A stretch of DNA of 5,462 nt from an uncultured Shinella sp. (GTDB lineage: Bacteria > Pseudomonadota > Alphaproteobacteria > Rhizobiales > Rhizobiaceae): assembly GCA_946886325.1 (NCBI GenBank), contig CAMPIK010000204.1, forward strand, positions 1 to 5,462. The letters run 5' to 3'. Shown piece after piece: positions 1-5,462 of this stretch; within the stretch, counting starts at the first letter, position 1; each line of letters opens with the position of its first letter. The translations under genes and the position numbers were made by a program. The notes below the pieces were generated by a model that worked only from the letters and a program-made list of their open reading frames with translations, was not told the DNA's origin and searched no databases.

Positions 1-73
1 AGATGCCGGACTTGAAGCTCTTGCCCGGAACCGGCTGCGCCGTGCCCGTACAGACTGCGAGGATCTTTGGCAT
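1..73 (-). CDS. MOSC-domain protein, N-terminal fragment (cut by window edge)
   Basis: Reading the minus strand from the ATG at 73 gives 24 intact codons, MPKILAVCTGTAQPVPGKSF followed by KSGI, with no stop before the window edge. The pattern of a short beta-strand, a V-x-T-G turn, then a P-G-K-S segment and an aliphatic residue resembles the N-terminus of stand-alone MOSC-domain proteins. That family is related to the molybdenum-cofactor sulfurase C-terminal domain and is thought to handle sulfur or molybdenum-cofactor chemistry in the cytosol. A Shine-Dalgarno-like AAAGGA (plus-strand bases 85-90) sits 11 nt before the ATG, which supports a real start. The gene is divergent from recR. The conserved MOSC cysteine would lie outside the window, so the family call rests on a short N-terminus only. 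The existence of a gene start is more certain than its name. Confidence 0.6.
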   Translation of the reverse strand, partial: MPKILAVCTGTAQPVPGKSFKSGI

Positions 74-137
74 GCCGGTTGGTGTCCTTTGGTGATTCCG
101 CTGACTTCAGATATGGGCTAGAACCGCCGCATGGCAA
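74..137. promoter_or_regulatory. Divergent promoter region between the MOSC-domain gene and recR
   Basis: Only 57 bp separate two divergent start codons, so both promoters must lie here or inside the gene ends. On the minus strand TTGCCA (plus bases 132-137) and CATATC (110-115) are 16 bp apart and would start the MOSC mRNA about 30 nt before its ATG. On the plus strand the best match is TTGGTG (89-94) with TATGGG (112-117) at 17 bp. It is weak and would give recR an almost leaderless mRNA. No strong Shine-Dalgarno precedes recR. These assignments are visual matches to sigma-70 hexamers and are uncertain. Confidence 0.3.
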
Positions 138-736
138 AGCGAGTCACCGGACCGGAAATCGAAAAACTCATTCAGCTTCTGGCGAAAGTGCCGGGCCTCG
201 GTCCGCGCTCGGCGCGCCGTGCCGCGCTGCATCTCGTCAAGAAGAAGGACCAGTTGCTGGGGCCGCTTGCCGATGCCATGGGCGAGGCCCATCGCAAGGT
301 GCGCATCTGCTCCTGCTGCGGCAATGTCGATACGATCGATCCCTGCACCGTCTGTATCGACGAACGGCGCGACCAGTCCGTCATCATCGTCGTGGAGGAC
401 GTCTCCGACCTCTGGGCGCTGGAGCGTGCCGGCGCGATGAACGCCGCCTATCACGTGCTCGGCGGAACGCTCTCGCCGCTCGACGGCATCGGTCCTGAGG
501 ATCTCAACATTCGCGGACTGGTCGACCGCGTGTCGGGTGGTGTGGTGCGGGAACTGATCATCGCCGTCAACGCCACGGTCGAGGGCCAGACGACGGCGCA
601 TTTCATCACCGACCAGCTTGCCGGGCTCGACGTGAAGATCACGCGGCTTGCGCATGGCGTGCCTGTTGGCGGCGAGCTCGACTATCTCGACGAGGGAACC
701 CTGACCGCGGCCCTGCGCGCGCGGACCGCGATTTGA
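131..736 (+). CDS. recR: Recombination mediator protein RecR
   Basis: RecR works with RecF and RecO to load RecA onto SSB-coated single-stranded DNA at gaps and stalled forks in the cytosol. The 201-residue product matches the usual family length. Domains run in the expected order: a helix-hairpin-helix around residues 18-36 ([16 protein letters not shown]), a four-cysteine zinc motif with C60-x2-C63 and C72-x2-C75, and a Toprim domain from about residue 83 (VVED at 87-90, [12 protein letters not shown] at 114-125). The C-terminal [20 protein letters not shown] (172-191) is the conserved Toprim end and Walker-B-like segment. An in-frame TAG at 119-121 bounds the start, leaving ATG 131 as the first possible start, and its [14 protein letters not shown] sequence fits the family. 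No strong ribosome site precedes it. In many bacteria recR follows dnaX and ybaB/ebfC. Here its immediate upstream neighbour is instead a divergent gene. No key residue is missing. Confidence 0.97.
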   Translation: MAKRVTGPEIEKLIQLLAKVPGLGPRSARRAALHLVKKKDQLLGPLADAMGEAHRKVRICSCCGNVDTIDPCTVCIDERRDQSVIIVVEDVSDLWALERAGAMNAAYHVLGGTLSPLDGIGPEDLNIRGLVDRVSGGVVRELIIAVNATVEGQTTAHFITDQLAGLDVKITRLAHGVPVGGELDYLDEGTLTAALRARTAI

Positions 737-741
737 GGAGG
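735..741 (+). promoter_or_regulatory. Shine-Dalgarno of the lytic transglycosylase, overlapping the recR stop
   Basis: GAGGAGG at 735-741 is a strong ribosome binding site 9 nt before ATG 751. Its first two bases belong to the recR stop codon (TGA 734-736). It fixes the start at 751: the in-frame TTG at 733 would sit inside the ribosome site and has none of its own. The overlap suggests that terminating ribosomes on recR help start the next gene. Confidence 0.85.
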
Positions 742-750
742 ACGACGACC

Positions 751-2016
751 ATGGCGAAGACATTGCGGGTGCTCACGATGGTCCTGGCCCGGGTGTTCGT
801 TGCGGGGGTCGCTGCCCTTGTTTCGACGACGGCGGGTGCCGCCTCCAGGGCAGAGGTCGAAAGCCAGTTCCAGAGCTGGATCGCCAACGATCTCTGGCCG
901 GAAGCTTCGAAGACCGGCGTCAGCGAAAAGACCTTCAAGGCGGCCATGGGCGGCGTGACGCTCAACTGGGACCTGCCGGACCTCGTGCCACCGGGATCGA
1001 CGCCGAAATCCGACCGCAAGCAGAGCCAGGCCGAATTCTCCTCGCCCGGCCCCTATTTCTCCGAGAAGCGGCTGCAGGGGCTGGCCGCGACGGGACGGAG
1101 CCTTGCCTCGACCCATGCCTCGACGCTCCGCCGGATCGAGCAGCGCTACGGCGTGCCGGCGGCGATCGTCGTCGCCATCTGGGGCCGCGAATCGGGCTTC
1201 GGCCGCGCGAAAATTCCCCATTCGGCGGTCGATGTGCTGGCCACCAAGGCCTTCATGTCGACGCGCAAGGCGATGTTCCGGACCGAACTGATCGCAGCGC
1301 TCCATATCGTCGATGGCGGCGACCGATCCGCTGCGGACCTCAAGGGGTCGTGGGCGGGCGCGCTCGGCCAGCCGCAGTTCCTGCCGACGAGCTTCCTGAA
1401 ATATGCCGTCGATTTCGACGGCGACGGGCGGCGCGACATCTGGGGCTCGGTCCCCGACAGCCTGGCCTCGATCGCCAACTATCTCGCGAGCAAAGGCTGG
1501 CAGAAGGGCCGCGACTGGGGTTTCGAGGTCACCATCCCCGATGGCGTCTCCTGTGCGCAGGAAGGACCGGACCGGGCGAAGGCGATCTCGGCCTGGGCTT
1601 CCACGGGCATAGCGCGGGTCTCCGGCAGTGCGTTTCCGGGCAATGAGGCCGGCGCATCCGGCATGATGCTGGTGCCGGCCGGCACGCACGGGCCGGAATT
1701 CATCGTCACGCCGAATTTCTACGTCATCAAGGAGTACAACAACTCCGACCTCTATGCGCTTTTCATCGGCAATCTCGCCGACCGCATCGCCTATGGCGGC
1801 GGATCGTTCAAGGCACCCTGGGGCGATGTCGGAAAGATGTTGCGCTCGGACGTGCTCGCCATGCAGCAGGCGCTCGTGGCGCAAGGATACGACGTCGGAA
1901 AGGTGGATGGCCTGCCGGGCTTCAAGACCCGGCGTTCCCTCGGGGAATGGCAGGCGAAGAACGGTCTCAAGCCCACCTGCTATCCGGATGCCTCGCTGAA
2001 GGCGAAGCTGCGCTGA
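751..2016 (+). CDS. Secreted lytic murein transglycosylase, MltB type (GH103) with peptidoglycan-binding domain
   Basis: This enzyme should cleave the MurNAc-GlcNAc bond of peptidoglycan in the periplasm, forming 1,6-anhydro-MurNAc ends for wall remodelling or insertion of envelope machines. From ATG 751 the product has 421 residues. Residues 1-30 form a signal peptide (basic MAKTLR, hydrophobic core, AGA-A cleavage near 30/31). There is no lipobox cysteine, so unlike E. coli MltB it is probably soluble. The SLT_2 catalytic domain spans about 34-345, with catalytic glutamate E147 in IWGRESGFG, the family signature GSWAGALGQPQFLPTSFLKY (199-218) followed by a DFDGDG loop (221-226), and YNNSDLYALFIGNLADRIAY (329-348). 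A peptidoglycan-binding repeat (PG_binding_1 type) occupies about 361-421, including VLAMQQALVAQGYDVGKVDG (368-387). The gene lies 14 bp after recR and is probably cotranscribed with it. No terminator is visible in the 28 bp before the convergent MFS gene. It could be named as an MltB/SltB relative, but the exact paralogue cannot be fixed from sequence alone. Confidence 0.93.
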   Translation: MAKTLRVLTMVLARVFVAGVAALVSTTAGAASRAEVESQFQSWIANDLWPEASKTGVSEKTFKAAMGGVTLNWDLPDLVPPGSTPKSDRKQSQAEFSSPGPYFSEKRLQGLAATGRSLASTHASTLRRIEQRYGVPAAIVVAIWGRESGFGRAKIPHSAVDVLATKAFMSTRKAMFRTELIAALHIVDGGDRSAADLKGSWAGALGQPQFLPTSFLKYAVDFDGDGRRDIWGSVPDSLASIANYLASKGWQKGRDWGFEVTIPDGVSCAQEGPDRAKAISAWASTGIARVSGSAFPGNEAGASGMMLVPAGTHGPEFIVTPNFYVIKEYNNSDLYALFIGNLADRIAYGGGSFKAPWGDVGKMLRSDVLAMQQALVAQGYDVGKVDGLPGFKTRRSLGEWQAKNGLKPTCYPDASLKAKLR

Positions 2017-2044
2017 GGCAATTGCCGGTCGCCGAACCGTACCG

Positions 2045-3685
2045 TCAGTGCATGTCCATCTGCTGCTTGTAGCGCTCGTAGTCGTGCGGCAGGATCGTCT
2101 GGCGCTCGATCATCCGGTGCACGCGCGGCCCTTCTGAGCCGCGATGCAGCCGGCGCAGCCGCTCGCCGTTCTCCGCATCCGCCTGCGTGCGGCGCTGGTT
2201 GTGCCGGACATATTCCACCCAGGTCGGCACGTGATAGGTCTCGGTCCAGAGCGTGGGATTTTCGAGATCGCGCATCAGCGCCCACTGGCCGGCCCCGTCG
2301 CGGATGCGGATGCGGCGGCGCTCCGTCATGGCGGTCAGGAAGGCCGGAATATCGGCCTCGTCGATCTCGTAGTCGATGAGGACGACGATCGGCCCGCTGC
2401 GGGGTTTGAGGTCAAGCGGCAGGTTCGGCTCGCTGAAGCGGTTGAGCGGCGCAAGATCCAGCGCCTCGAACTGCGGAAGCGCATAGCGAAGGCCTATCGC
2501 CGCGCCGAGAACCATCACGCCGGCGGACACATACAGCGACGTCGGCGCGCCATGCGTATCGGCAAGCGTGCCCCAGACCCAGCTTCCGCCCGCCATGCCG
2601 CCGAAGGTCGTGGTCTGGTAGAGCGACAGGGCCCGCCCGACGACCCAGCGCGGCGTCGAAAGCTGCACGGTCGTGTTGAAGAGCGAGAGCGCAAGCACCC
2701 AGCAGGCGCCGGCGATCAGCAAGGCCCCGCCGGTCACGATCGAGAGCGTGCTCGTCGCGGTGATTGCGGCGCTGACGGCAAAGCCGGCAAAGGCCATGCG
2801 CACGATCGTTTCGCCGGTGAACCGCTCGCGCAGCCGCGCGCTGAGCAGCGCACCGCCGATGGCGCCGAAGCCGAAACAGCCAAGCAGGATGCCGTAGGTG
2901 AACGGCCCGCCGGCGACGAGGTCGCGCGCGACGAGCGGCAGCAGCGAGAGAATGGCGCTTGCCGCCAGACCGAAGGCAAAGCCGCGGAACATGACGCGCA
3001 ATATATTGGGCGACATGGTGACGTAGCGCAGACCGGCCGTCACGGCACGGGCGAAATCCTCGCGCGGCAGCGTGCTTGCCGGAATGGCGGGCTTCCAGCG
3101 GAAGAGCGCGAAGAGCAGGGCGAAGTAGCTGACGGCGTTGACGGCAAAGGCCGCCGCCGCACCCGCTGCGGCAACGATCGCGCCGCCGATCGCCGGGCCG
3201 ACGCTGCGCGTCATGTTGAAGCCCATGCTGTTCAGGGCGACGGCAGACGGCACGTCCTCGCGCGGCACCATGTCGCCGACCGAGGCCTGCCAGGCCGGAT
3301 TGTTGAGCGCGGTGCCGCAGCCGATCAGGAAGGTGAAGGTCAGAAGCAGCCACGGCGTCAGGAGATCGTACCATGCGAGCAGCGTCAGCGTTGCCGAGAC
3401 CACCAGCATGAAACATTGCGCCGTCAGCATGATGCGGCGCCGGTCGAAATTGTCGGCAAGCGCGCCAGACGCCACCGAGAAGAGCATGATCGGCAGCGCC
3501 GTCGAGGCCTGCACGAGCGCCACCATATTGGCCGAGGTCGAGATCGACGCCATCATCCAGGCCGCACCCACCGCCTGGATCAGCCCGCCGAAGTTGGATG
3601 CGAGGCTTGCCACCCAGATCAGACGGAACGTATCGTTTCGGAAGGGCGCGAGCGGCGATCGTCTGTCTGGCACGGCGGGACTCAC
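2045..3685 (-). CDS. MFS transporter of the MFS_3/EntS type with soluble C-terminal extension
   Basis: This is a 546-residue inner-membrane secondary transporter, probably a proton-driven exporter. The substrate cannot be told. About 12 hydrophobic segments fit residues 21-402, and the loop between helices 2 and 3 carries the MFS signature GALADNFDRRRIML (74-87). NPAWQASVGDMVPREDVPSA (129-148) and the adjacent ALNSMGFNMTRSVGPAIGG (150-168) are typical of the MFS_3 family (PF05977), which includes the enterobactin exporter EntS. Residues 430-546 are hydrophilic (IVVLIDYEIDEADIPAFLTA, then WALMRDLENPTLWTETYHVP) and look like a small alpha/beta cytoplasmic domain, as in longer family members. 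The start is GTG 3685: the in-frame TAG at 3734-3736 blocks extension, no ATG or TTG lies between, and the next GTG is four codons in. No good ribosome site precedes it. The gene is convergent with the transglycosylase and divergent from rimP, so it is probably transcribed alone. A tandem repeat abuts its start. Confidence 0.9.
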   Translation of the reverse strand: MSPAVPDRRSPLAPFRNDTFRLIWVASLASNFGGLIQAVGAAWMMASISTSANMVALVQASTALPIMLFSVASGALADNFDRRRIMLTAQCFMLVVSATLTLLAWYDLLTPWLLLTFTFLIGCGTALNNPAWQASVGDMVPREDVPSAVALNSMGFNMTRSVGPAIGGAIVAAAGAAAAFAVNAVSYFALLFALFRWKPAIPASTLPREDFARAVTAGLRYVTMSPNILRVMFRGFAFGLAASAILSLLPLVARDLVAGGPFTYGILLGCFGFGAIGGALLSARLRERFTGETIVRMAFAGFAVSAAITATSTLSIVTGGALLIAGACWVLALSLFNTTVQLSTPRWVVGRALSLYQTTTFGGMAGGSWVWGTLADTHGAPTSLYVSAGVMVLGAAIGLRYALPQFEALDLAPLNRFSEPNLPLDLKPRSGPIVVLIDYEIDEADIPAFLTAMTERRRIRIRDGAGQWALMRDLENPTLWTETYHVPTWVEYVRHNQRRTQADAENGERLRRLHRGSEGPRVHRMIERQTILPHDYERYKQQMDMH

Positions 3686-3686
3686 T

Positions 3687-3725
3687 GTCTTGCGGATCGT
3701 ATGCGGGGTCTTGCGGATCGTATGC
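3687..3725. repeat. Perfect 18-bp tandem direct repeat upstream of the MFS start
   Basis: GTCTTGCGGATCGTATGC occurs at 3687-3704 and again, without mismatch, at 3708-3725, separated by 3 bp (period 21 bp, two helical turns). The nearer copy ends 1 bp from the GTG start codon of the MFS gene. If the candidate promoter at 3731-3758 is right, the repeats cover roughly +1 to +38 of its transcript, a usual place for a repressor operator. The unit is not clearly palindromic. A simple recent 21-bp duplication in the 5' untranslated region is the alternative. Confidence 0.85.
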
Positions 3726-3730
3726 AGGAC

Positions 3731-3758
3731 AAACTAGCCGAAGCGCGGGGCGCGACAA
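3731..3758 (-). promoter_or_regulatory. Candidate promoter of the MFS gene
   Basis: On the minus strand TTGTCG (plus bases 3753-3758, preceded by C to give the alphaproteobacterial CTTG start) and TAGTTT (3731-3736) are spaced by 16 bp. Transcription would start near 3724, leaving a leader of about 39 nt that consists almost wholly of the tandem direct repeat. The -10 is a modest match, and this is the best of few options in the region. Confidence 0.4.
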
Positions 3759-3847
3759 GCGTAACCGGCGAATTTCGCTTTCGCTCGTCGATGCGACGAC
3801 CGACCGGTCCCCTTGGCGGTGTCGCAAAGCGCAGAAAACCGCGGTCC

Positions 3848-3876
3848 TTGCAATTGGCGGGCATGCAGTTTATATC
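3848..3876 (+). promoter_or_regulatory. Sigma-70 type promoter of the rimP-nusA operon
   Basis: TTGCAA (3848-3853, preceded by C) and TATATC (3871-3876) are separated by exactly 17 bp, close to the alphaproteobacterial housekeeping consensus CTTGAC-N17-CTATAT. A start near 3882-3884 would give rimP a leader of about 100 nt that contains the hairpin at 3903-3934. It is the strongest promoter-like sequence in the window and is correctly placed and oriented for the rimP operon. Confidence 0.7.
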
Positions 3877-3902
3877 AGGCTCAAATTCTTGATCGTCAGA
3901 TG

Positions 3903-3934
3903 AAGAGTGGGGCCGCGAGGACCCGCTCTTTTTT
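3903..3934 (+). terminator. Intrinsic terminator in the rimP leader (probable attenuator)
   Basis: AAGAGTGGG (3903-3911) pairs over nine positions, one of them a G-T wobble, with CCCGCTCTT (3922-3930) around a 10-nt loop. The run of six T at 3929-3934 completes a Rho-independent terminator pointing toward rimP. It lacks a T run in the other orientation, so it is not a terminator for the MFS side. No plus-strand gene ends just upstream. It therefore lies inside the leader, between the promoter at 3848-3876 and the rimP start 50 nt further on. TGATCG (3890-3895) and CGATCA (3942-3947) could pair around it, and GATGAAG (3899-3905) could pair with CTTC-G-ATC (3939-3946), offering a weak alternative fold. 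Either a short RNA of about 50 nt ends here or the operon is attenuated. Confidence 0.75.
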
Positions 3935-3983
3935 GTTGCTTCGATCAGGCGCATCATGACGAGAATGACGGGGAGGGCAGAAC

Positions 3984-4592
3984 ATGCCTGATACCACGGA
4001 CACCGAAATTGCAAACGAGCCGCGGCTGATCGTCGAGACCGGTCTCGATCGCCGCGTGGCGGATATCATCGAGCCGGCGATCGAGCAGGTCGGCTACCGG
4101 CTGGTGCGCGTGCGCCTTCTGGCGCAGAACGGCGCGACGCTGCAGATCATGTGCGAGCGGCCGGACGGAACCATGACGGTCGAGGACTGCGAGGCGGTGT
4201 CGATGGCCGTGTCGCCGGTGCTCGACGTTGAGGATCCGATCGACAAGGCGTATCATCTCGAAGTGTCGTCGCCCGGCATCGACCGGCCCATGGTCCGCAA
4301 GTCCGATTTCGTTCGCTGGCAGGGTCACATCGTCAAATGCGAGACATCGATCCTGGTCGACAACCGCAAGCGCTTCCGCGGCAAGATCGTCGCGTCCGAC
4401 GCGGACGGTTTCACGATCGAGCGTGATCAGCCCGCCTATGGCGAGGAACCGACGATCGTCATTCCGTTCACCGTGCTGGCGGAGGCGAAGCTCATCCTGA
4501 CGGACGACCTGATCCGTGATGCGCTGACGGCCGACAAGAAGGCGAAGGCGGCCCAGGCCGCCAACCAGAACGACGAAGACGACGACGCATAG
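3984..4592 (+). CDS. rimP: Ribosome maturation factor RimP
   Basis: RimP binds the pre-30S particle and assists late assembly of the small ribosomal subunit. The 202-residue product shows the two-domain layout. The N-terminal alpha/beta domain (about 16-100) carries [20 protein letters not shown] (66-85) and the diagnostic [15 protein letters not shown] (90-104). A C-terminal SH3-like barrel (about 108-172) includes [14 protein letters not shown] (133-146). The tail from 183 is lysine/alanine-rich and ends in an acidic NDEDDDA, as is common in alphaproteobacterial forms, which are longer than the E. coli protein of about 150 residues. GGGAGGG (3971-3977) is a strong ribosome site 6 nt before the ATG. 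It precedes nusA by 109 bp in the conserved rimP-nusA-infB order, so the two are expected to share the promoter at 3848-3876 and the leader hairpin. Confidence 0.96.
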   Translation: MPDTTDTEIANEPRLIVETGLDRRVADIIEPAIEQVGYRLVRVRLLAQNGATLQIMCERPDGTMTVEDCEAVSMAVSPVLDVEDPIDKAYHLEVSSPGIDRPMVRKSDFVRWQGHIVKCETSILVDNRKRFRGKIVASDADGFTIERDQPAYGEEPTIVIPFTVLAEAKLILTDDLIRDALTADKKAKAAQAANQNDEDDDA

Positions 4593-4603
4593 AGATAGAG
4601 TGT

Positions 4604-4653
4604 GCCGCGCCTGGAGGGCGGGGCAAGAGGATGGACCGCAGCGGTGCGCCGCT
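4604..4653 (+). other. Two hairpins in the rimP-nusA spacer
   Basis: Just after the rimP stop, GCCGCGCC (4604-4611) can pair with GGCGGGGC (4617-4624) with one mismatch around a 5-nt loop. AGCGG (4640-4644) pairs perfectly with CCGCT (4649-4653) around TGCG. Neither is followed by a T run, so they are not intrinsic terminators. They could stabilise or mark a processing point between the two cistrons, but in GC-rich DNA short hairpins also arise by chance. Confidence 0.4.
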
Positions 4654-4701
4654 CGCAACGCCGGAGCGCAAGACCCGGCTTCACAATGGAGACTTGAGAC
4701 A

Positions 4702-5462
4702 ATGGCTGTCAGTGCTAACCGGCTCGAACTTCTGCAGATCGCGGATGCCGTCGCCCGCGAAAAGGTCATCGACCGCGAGATCGTGCTGGCCGCGATGGCC
4801 GACGCCATCCAGAAAGCGGCGCGCTCGCGCTACGGTTCGGAATCGAACATCCGCGCCGACATCAATTCGAAGACCGGCGAGATCCGGCTCCAGCGCCTGC
4901 TGGAAGTCGTCGAGCAGGCCGAGGACTATTCGACCCAGATTCCGCTGGAACTGGCCCGCGACCGCAACCCGGATGCCAAGCTCGGCGACTTCATCGCCGA
5001 TCCGCTGCCGCCGATGGACTTCGGCCGCATTGCCGCCCAGTCGGCCAAGCAGGTCATCGTGCAGAAGGTGCGCGAGGCAGAGCGCGACCGCCAGTTCGAA
5101 GAGTACAAGGACCGCATCGGCGAGATCGTCAACGGCACCGTCAAGCGCGTCGAATACGGCAACGTCATCGTCGACCTCGGTCGCGGCGAAGGCATCATCC
5201 GCCGCGACGAGATGATCCCGCGCGAGAACATGCGCTACGGCGACCGCGTGCGCTCCTTCGTTTACGACGTGCGCCGCGAGCAGCGCGGTCCGCAGATCTT
5301 CCTGTCGCGCACCCATCCGCAGTTCATGGTCAAGCTCTTCACCATGGAAGTGCCCGAAATCTACGACGGCATCATCCAGATCAAGTCGGTCGCCCGCGAT
5401 CCGGGTTCGCGCGCCAAGATCGCCGTCATCTCGAACGATAGTTCGATCGACCCGGTCGGCGC
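4702..5462 (+). CDS. nusA: Transcription termination/antitermination factor NusA, 5' part (cut by window edge)
   Basis: NusA binds RNA polymerase near the RNA exit channel and modulates pausing, intrinsic and Rho termination, and antitermination. The window holds 253 codons and the frame stays open to the right edge; the whole family protein is about 500 residues or longer. Visible domains are the N-terminal polymerase-binding domain (about 1-135, starting MAVSANRLELLQIADAVARE), the S1 RNA-binding fold (about 138-203, with GTVKRVEYGNVIVDLGRGEG at 145-164 and PQIFLSRTH at 197-205), and the beginning of KH1 (VPEIYDGIIQIKSVARDPGS at 217-236, then RAKIAV). The KH2 and C-terminal parts lie outside the window. 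GGAG (4688-4691) sits 10 nt before ATG 4702. The nearby ATG at 4686 is out of frame. It follows rimP on the same strand, as the second gene of the rimP-nusA-infB operon. NusA may feed back on its own operon through the leader terminator. Confidence 0.97.
   Translation, partial: MAVSANRLELLQIADAVAREKVIDREIVLAAMADAIQKAARSRYGSESNIRADINSKTGEIRLQRLLEVVEQAEDYSTQIPLELARDRNPDAKLGDFIADPLPPMDFGRIAAQSAKQVIVQKVREAERDRQFEEYKDRIGEIVNGTVKRVEYGNVIVDLGRGEGIIRRDEMIPRENMRYGDRVRSFVYDVRREQRGPQIFLSRTHPQFMVKLFTMEVPEIYDGIIQIKSVARDPGSRAKIAVISNDSSIDPVG

Noticed and set aside
733..750. Earlier TTG start at 733 for the transglycosylase
   Set aside because: The TTG lies inside the recR stop and the Shine-Dalgarno region. 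The six extra residues (MRRTTT) are not needed, and ATG 751 has ideal spacing to GAGGAGG.
682..1884. Minus-strand open frame of 400 codons opposite the lytic transglycosylase
   Set aside because: It has low-complexity Arg/Asp/Ala composition and no family features. The plus strand encodes a complete enzyme with signal peptide and catalytic glutamate.
2017..2044. Palindrome GGCAATTGCC (2017-2026) and the weak CGGT/ACCG stem as a terminator between the convergent genes
   Set aside because: There is no loop room in the first and no T run on either strand, and the 4-bp stem is too short. I see no intrinsic terminator here.
2412..3827. Minus-strand open frame of 471 codons overlapping the MFS gene, containing an AYDPQD repeat
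   Set aside because: It is an out-of-frame shadow of the transporter. The peptide repeat only reflects the 21-bp DNA repeat at 3687-3725, whose period is a multiple of three.
2144..3892. Plus-strand open frame of 582 codons antisense to the MFS gene
   Set aside because: It is rich in Arg, His, Glu and Ala with no recognisable domain, lies opposite a clear 12-helix transporter, and is the usual mirror frame of a high-GC gene.
4575..4591. Short GAC triplet run at the end of rimP
   Set aside because: It simply encodes the acidic tail (DEDDDA) typical of alphaproteobacterial RimP and is not a separate repeat element.
3954..4808. Minus-strand open frame of 284 codons opposite rimP and the start of nusA
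   Set aside because: It is antisense to two well-recognised genes and covers both their start regions, with no ribosome site or domain of its own.
4631..5215. Plus-strand open frame from ATG 4631 that overlaps nusA
   Set aside because: The portion beyond 4702 is nusA read out of frame (Ser/Arg-rich), and the first 24 codons have no suitably spaced ribosome site. A leader peptide is not supported.

Overview
The window looks like core chromosome from an alphaproteobacterium of the Rhizobiales, most likely Rhizobiaceae. The evidence is the high-GC codon usage, the alphaproteobacterial type of sigma-70 promoter ahead of rimP, and the family-typical N-terminus of NusA (MAVSANRLELLQIADAVARE). No genus is claimed. 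No mobile element, tRNA, rRNA, CRISPR array or phage-like gene is visible.

Layout from left to right: (1) bases 1-73 hold the first 24 codons of a minus-strand gene, probably a MOSC-domain protein, whose remainder lies outside the window. (2) Bases 74-130 form a short divergent promoter region. (3) recR (recombination mediator) and a secreted MltB-type lytic murein transglycosylase follow on the plus strand. They are separated by 14 bp, and the Shine-Dalgarno of the second gene overlaps the recR stop, so they probably form one transcript. (4) A 28-bp convergent junction leads to a minus-strand MFS transporter of the MFS_3/EntS type with a soluble C-terminal extension. It starts at a GTG. (5) The roughly 300-bp divergent region 3686-3983 holds a perfect 18-bp tandem direct repeat just upstream of the MFS start, a candidate MFS promoter, a good rimP promoter, and an intrinsic-terminator hairpin in the rimP leader. 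(6) rimP (30S maturation) and the 5' two-fifths or so of nusA run off the right edge, the usual start of the rimP-nusA-infB operon.

Functionally this is housekeeping DNA: recombination repair, peptidoglycan remodelling, an efflux-type transporter, and the translation/transcription operon. I do not see a new multi-gene system. The most interesting signals are regulatory. One is a terminator between promoter and start codon of rimP-nusA, which suggests attenuation or Nus-dependent autoregulation. The other is the 21-bp-period direct repeat at the predicted transcription start of the MFS gene, which suggests an operator.
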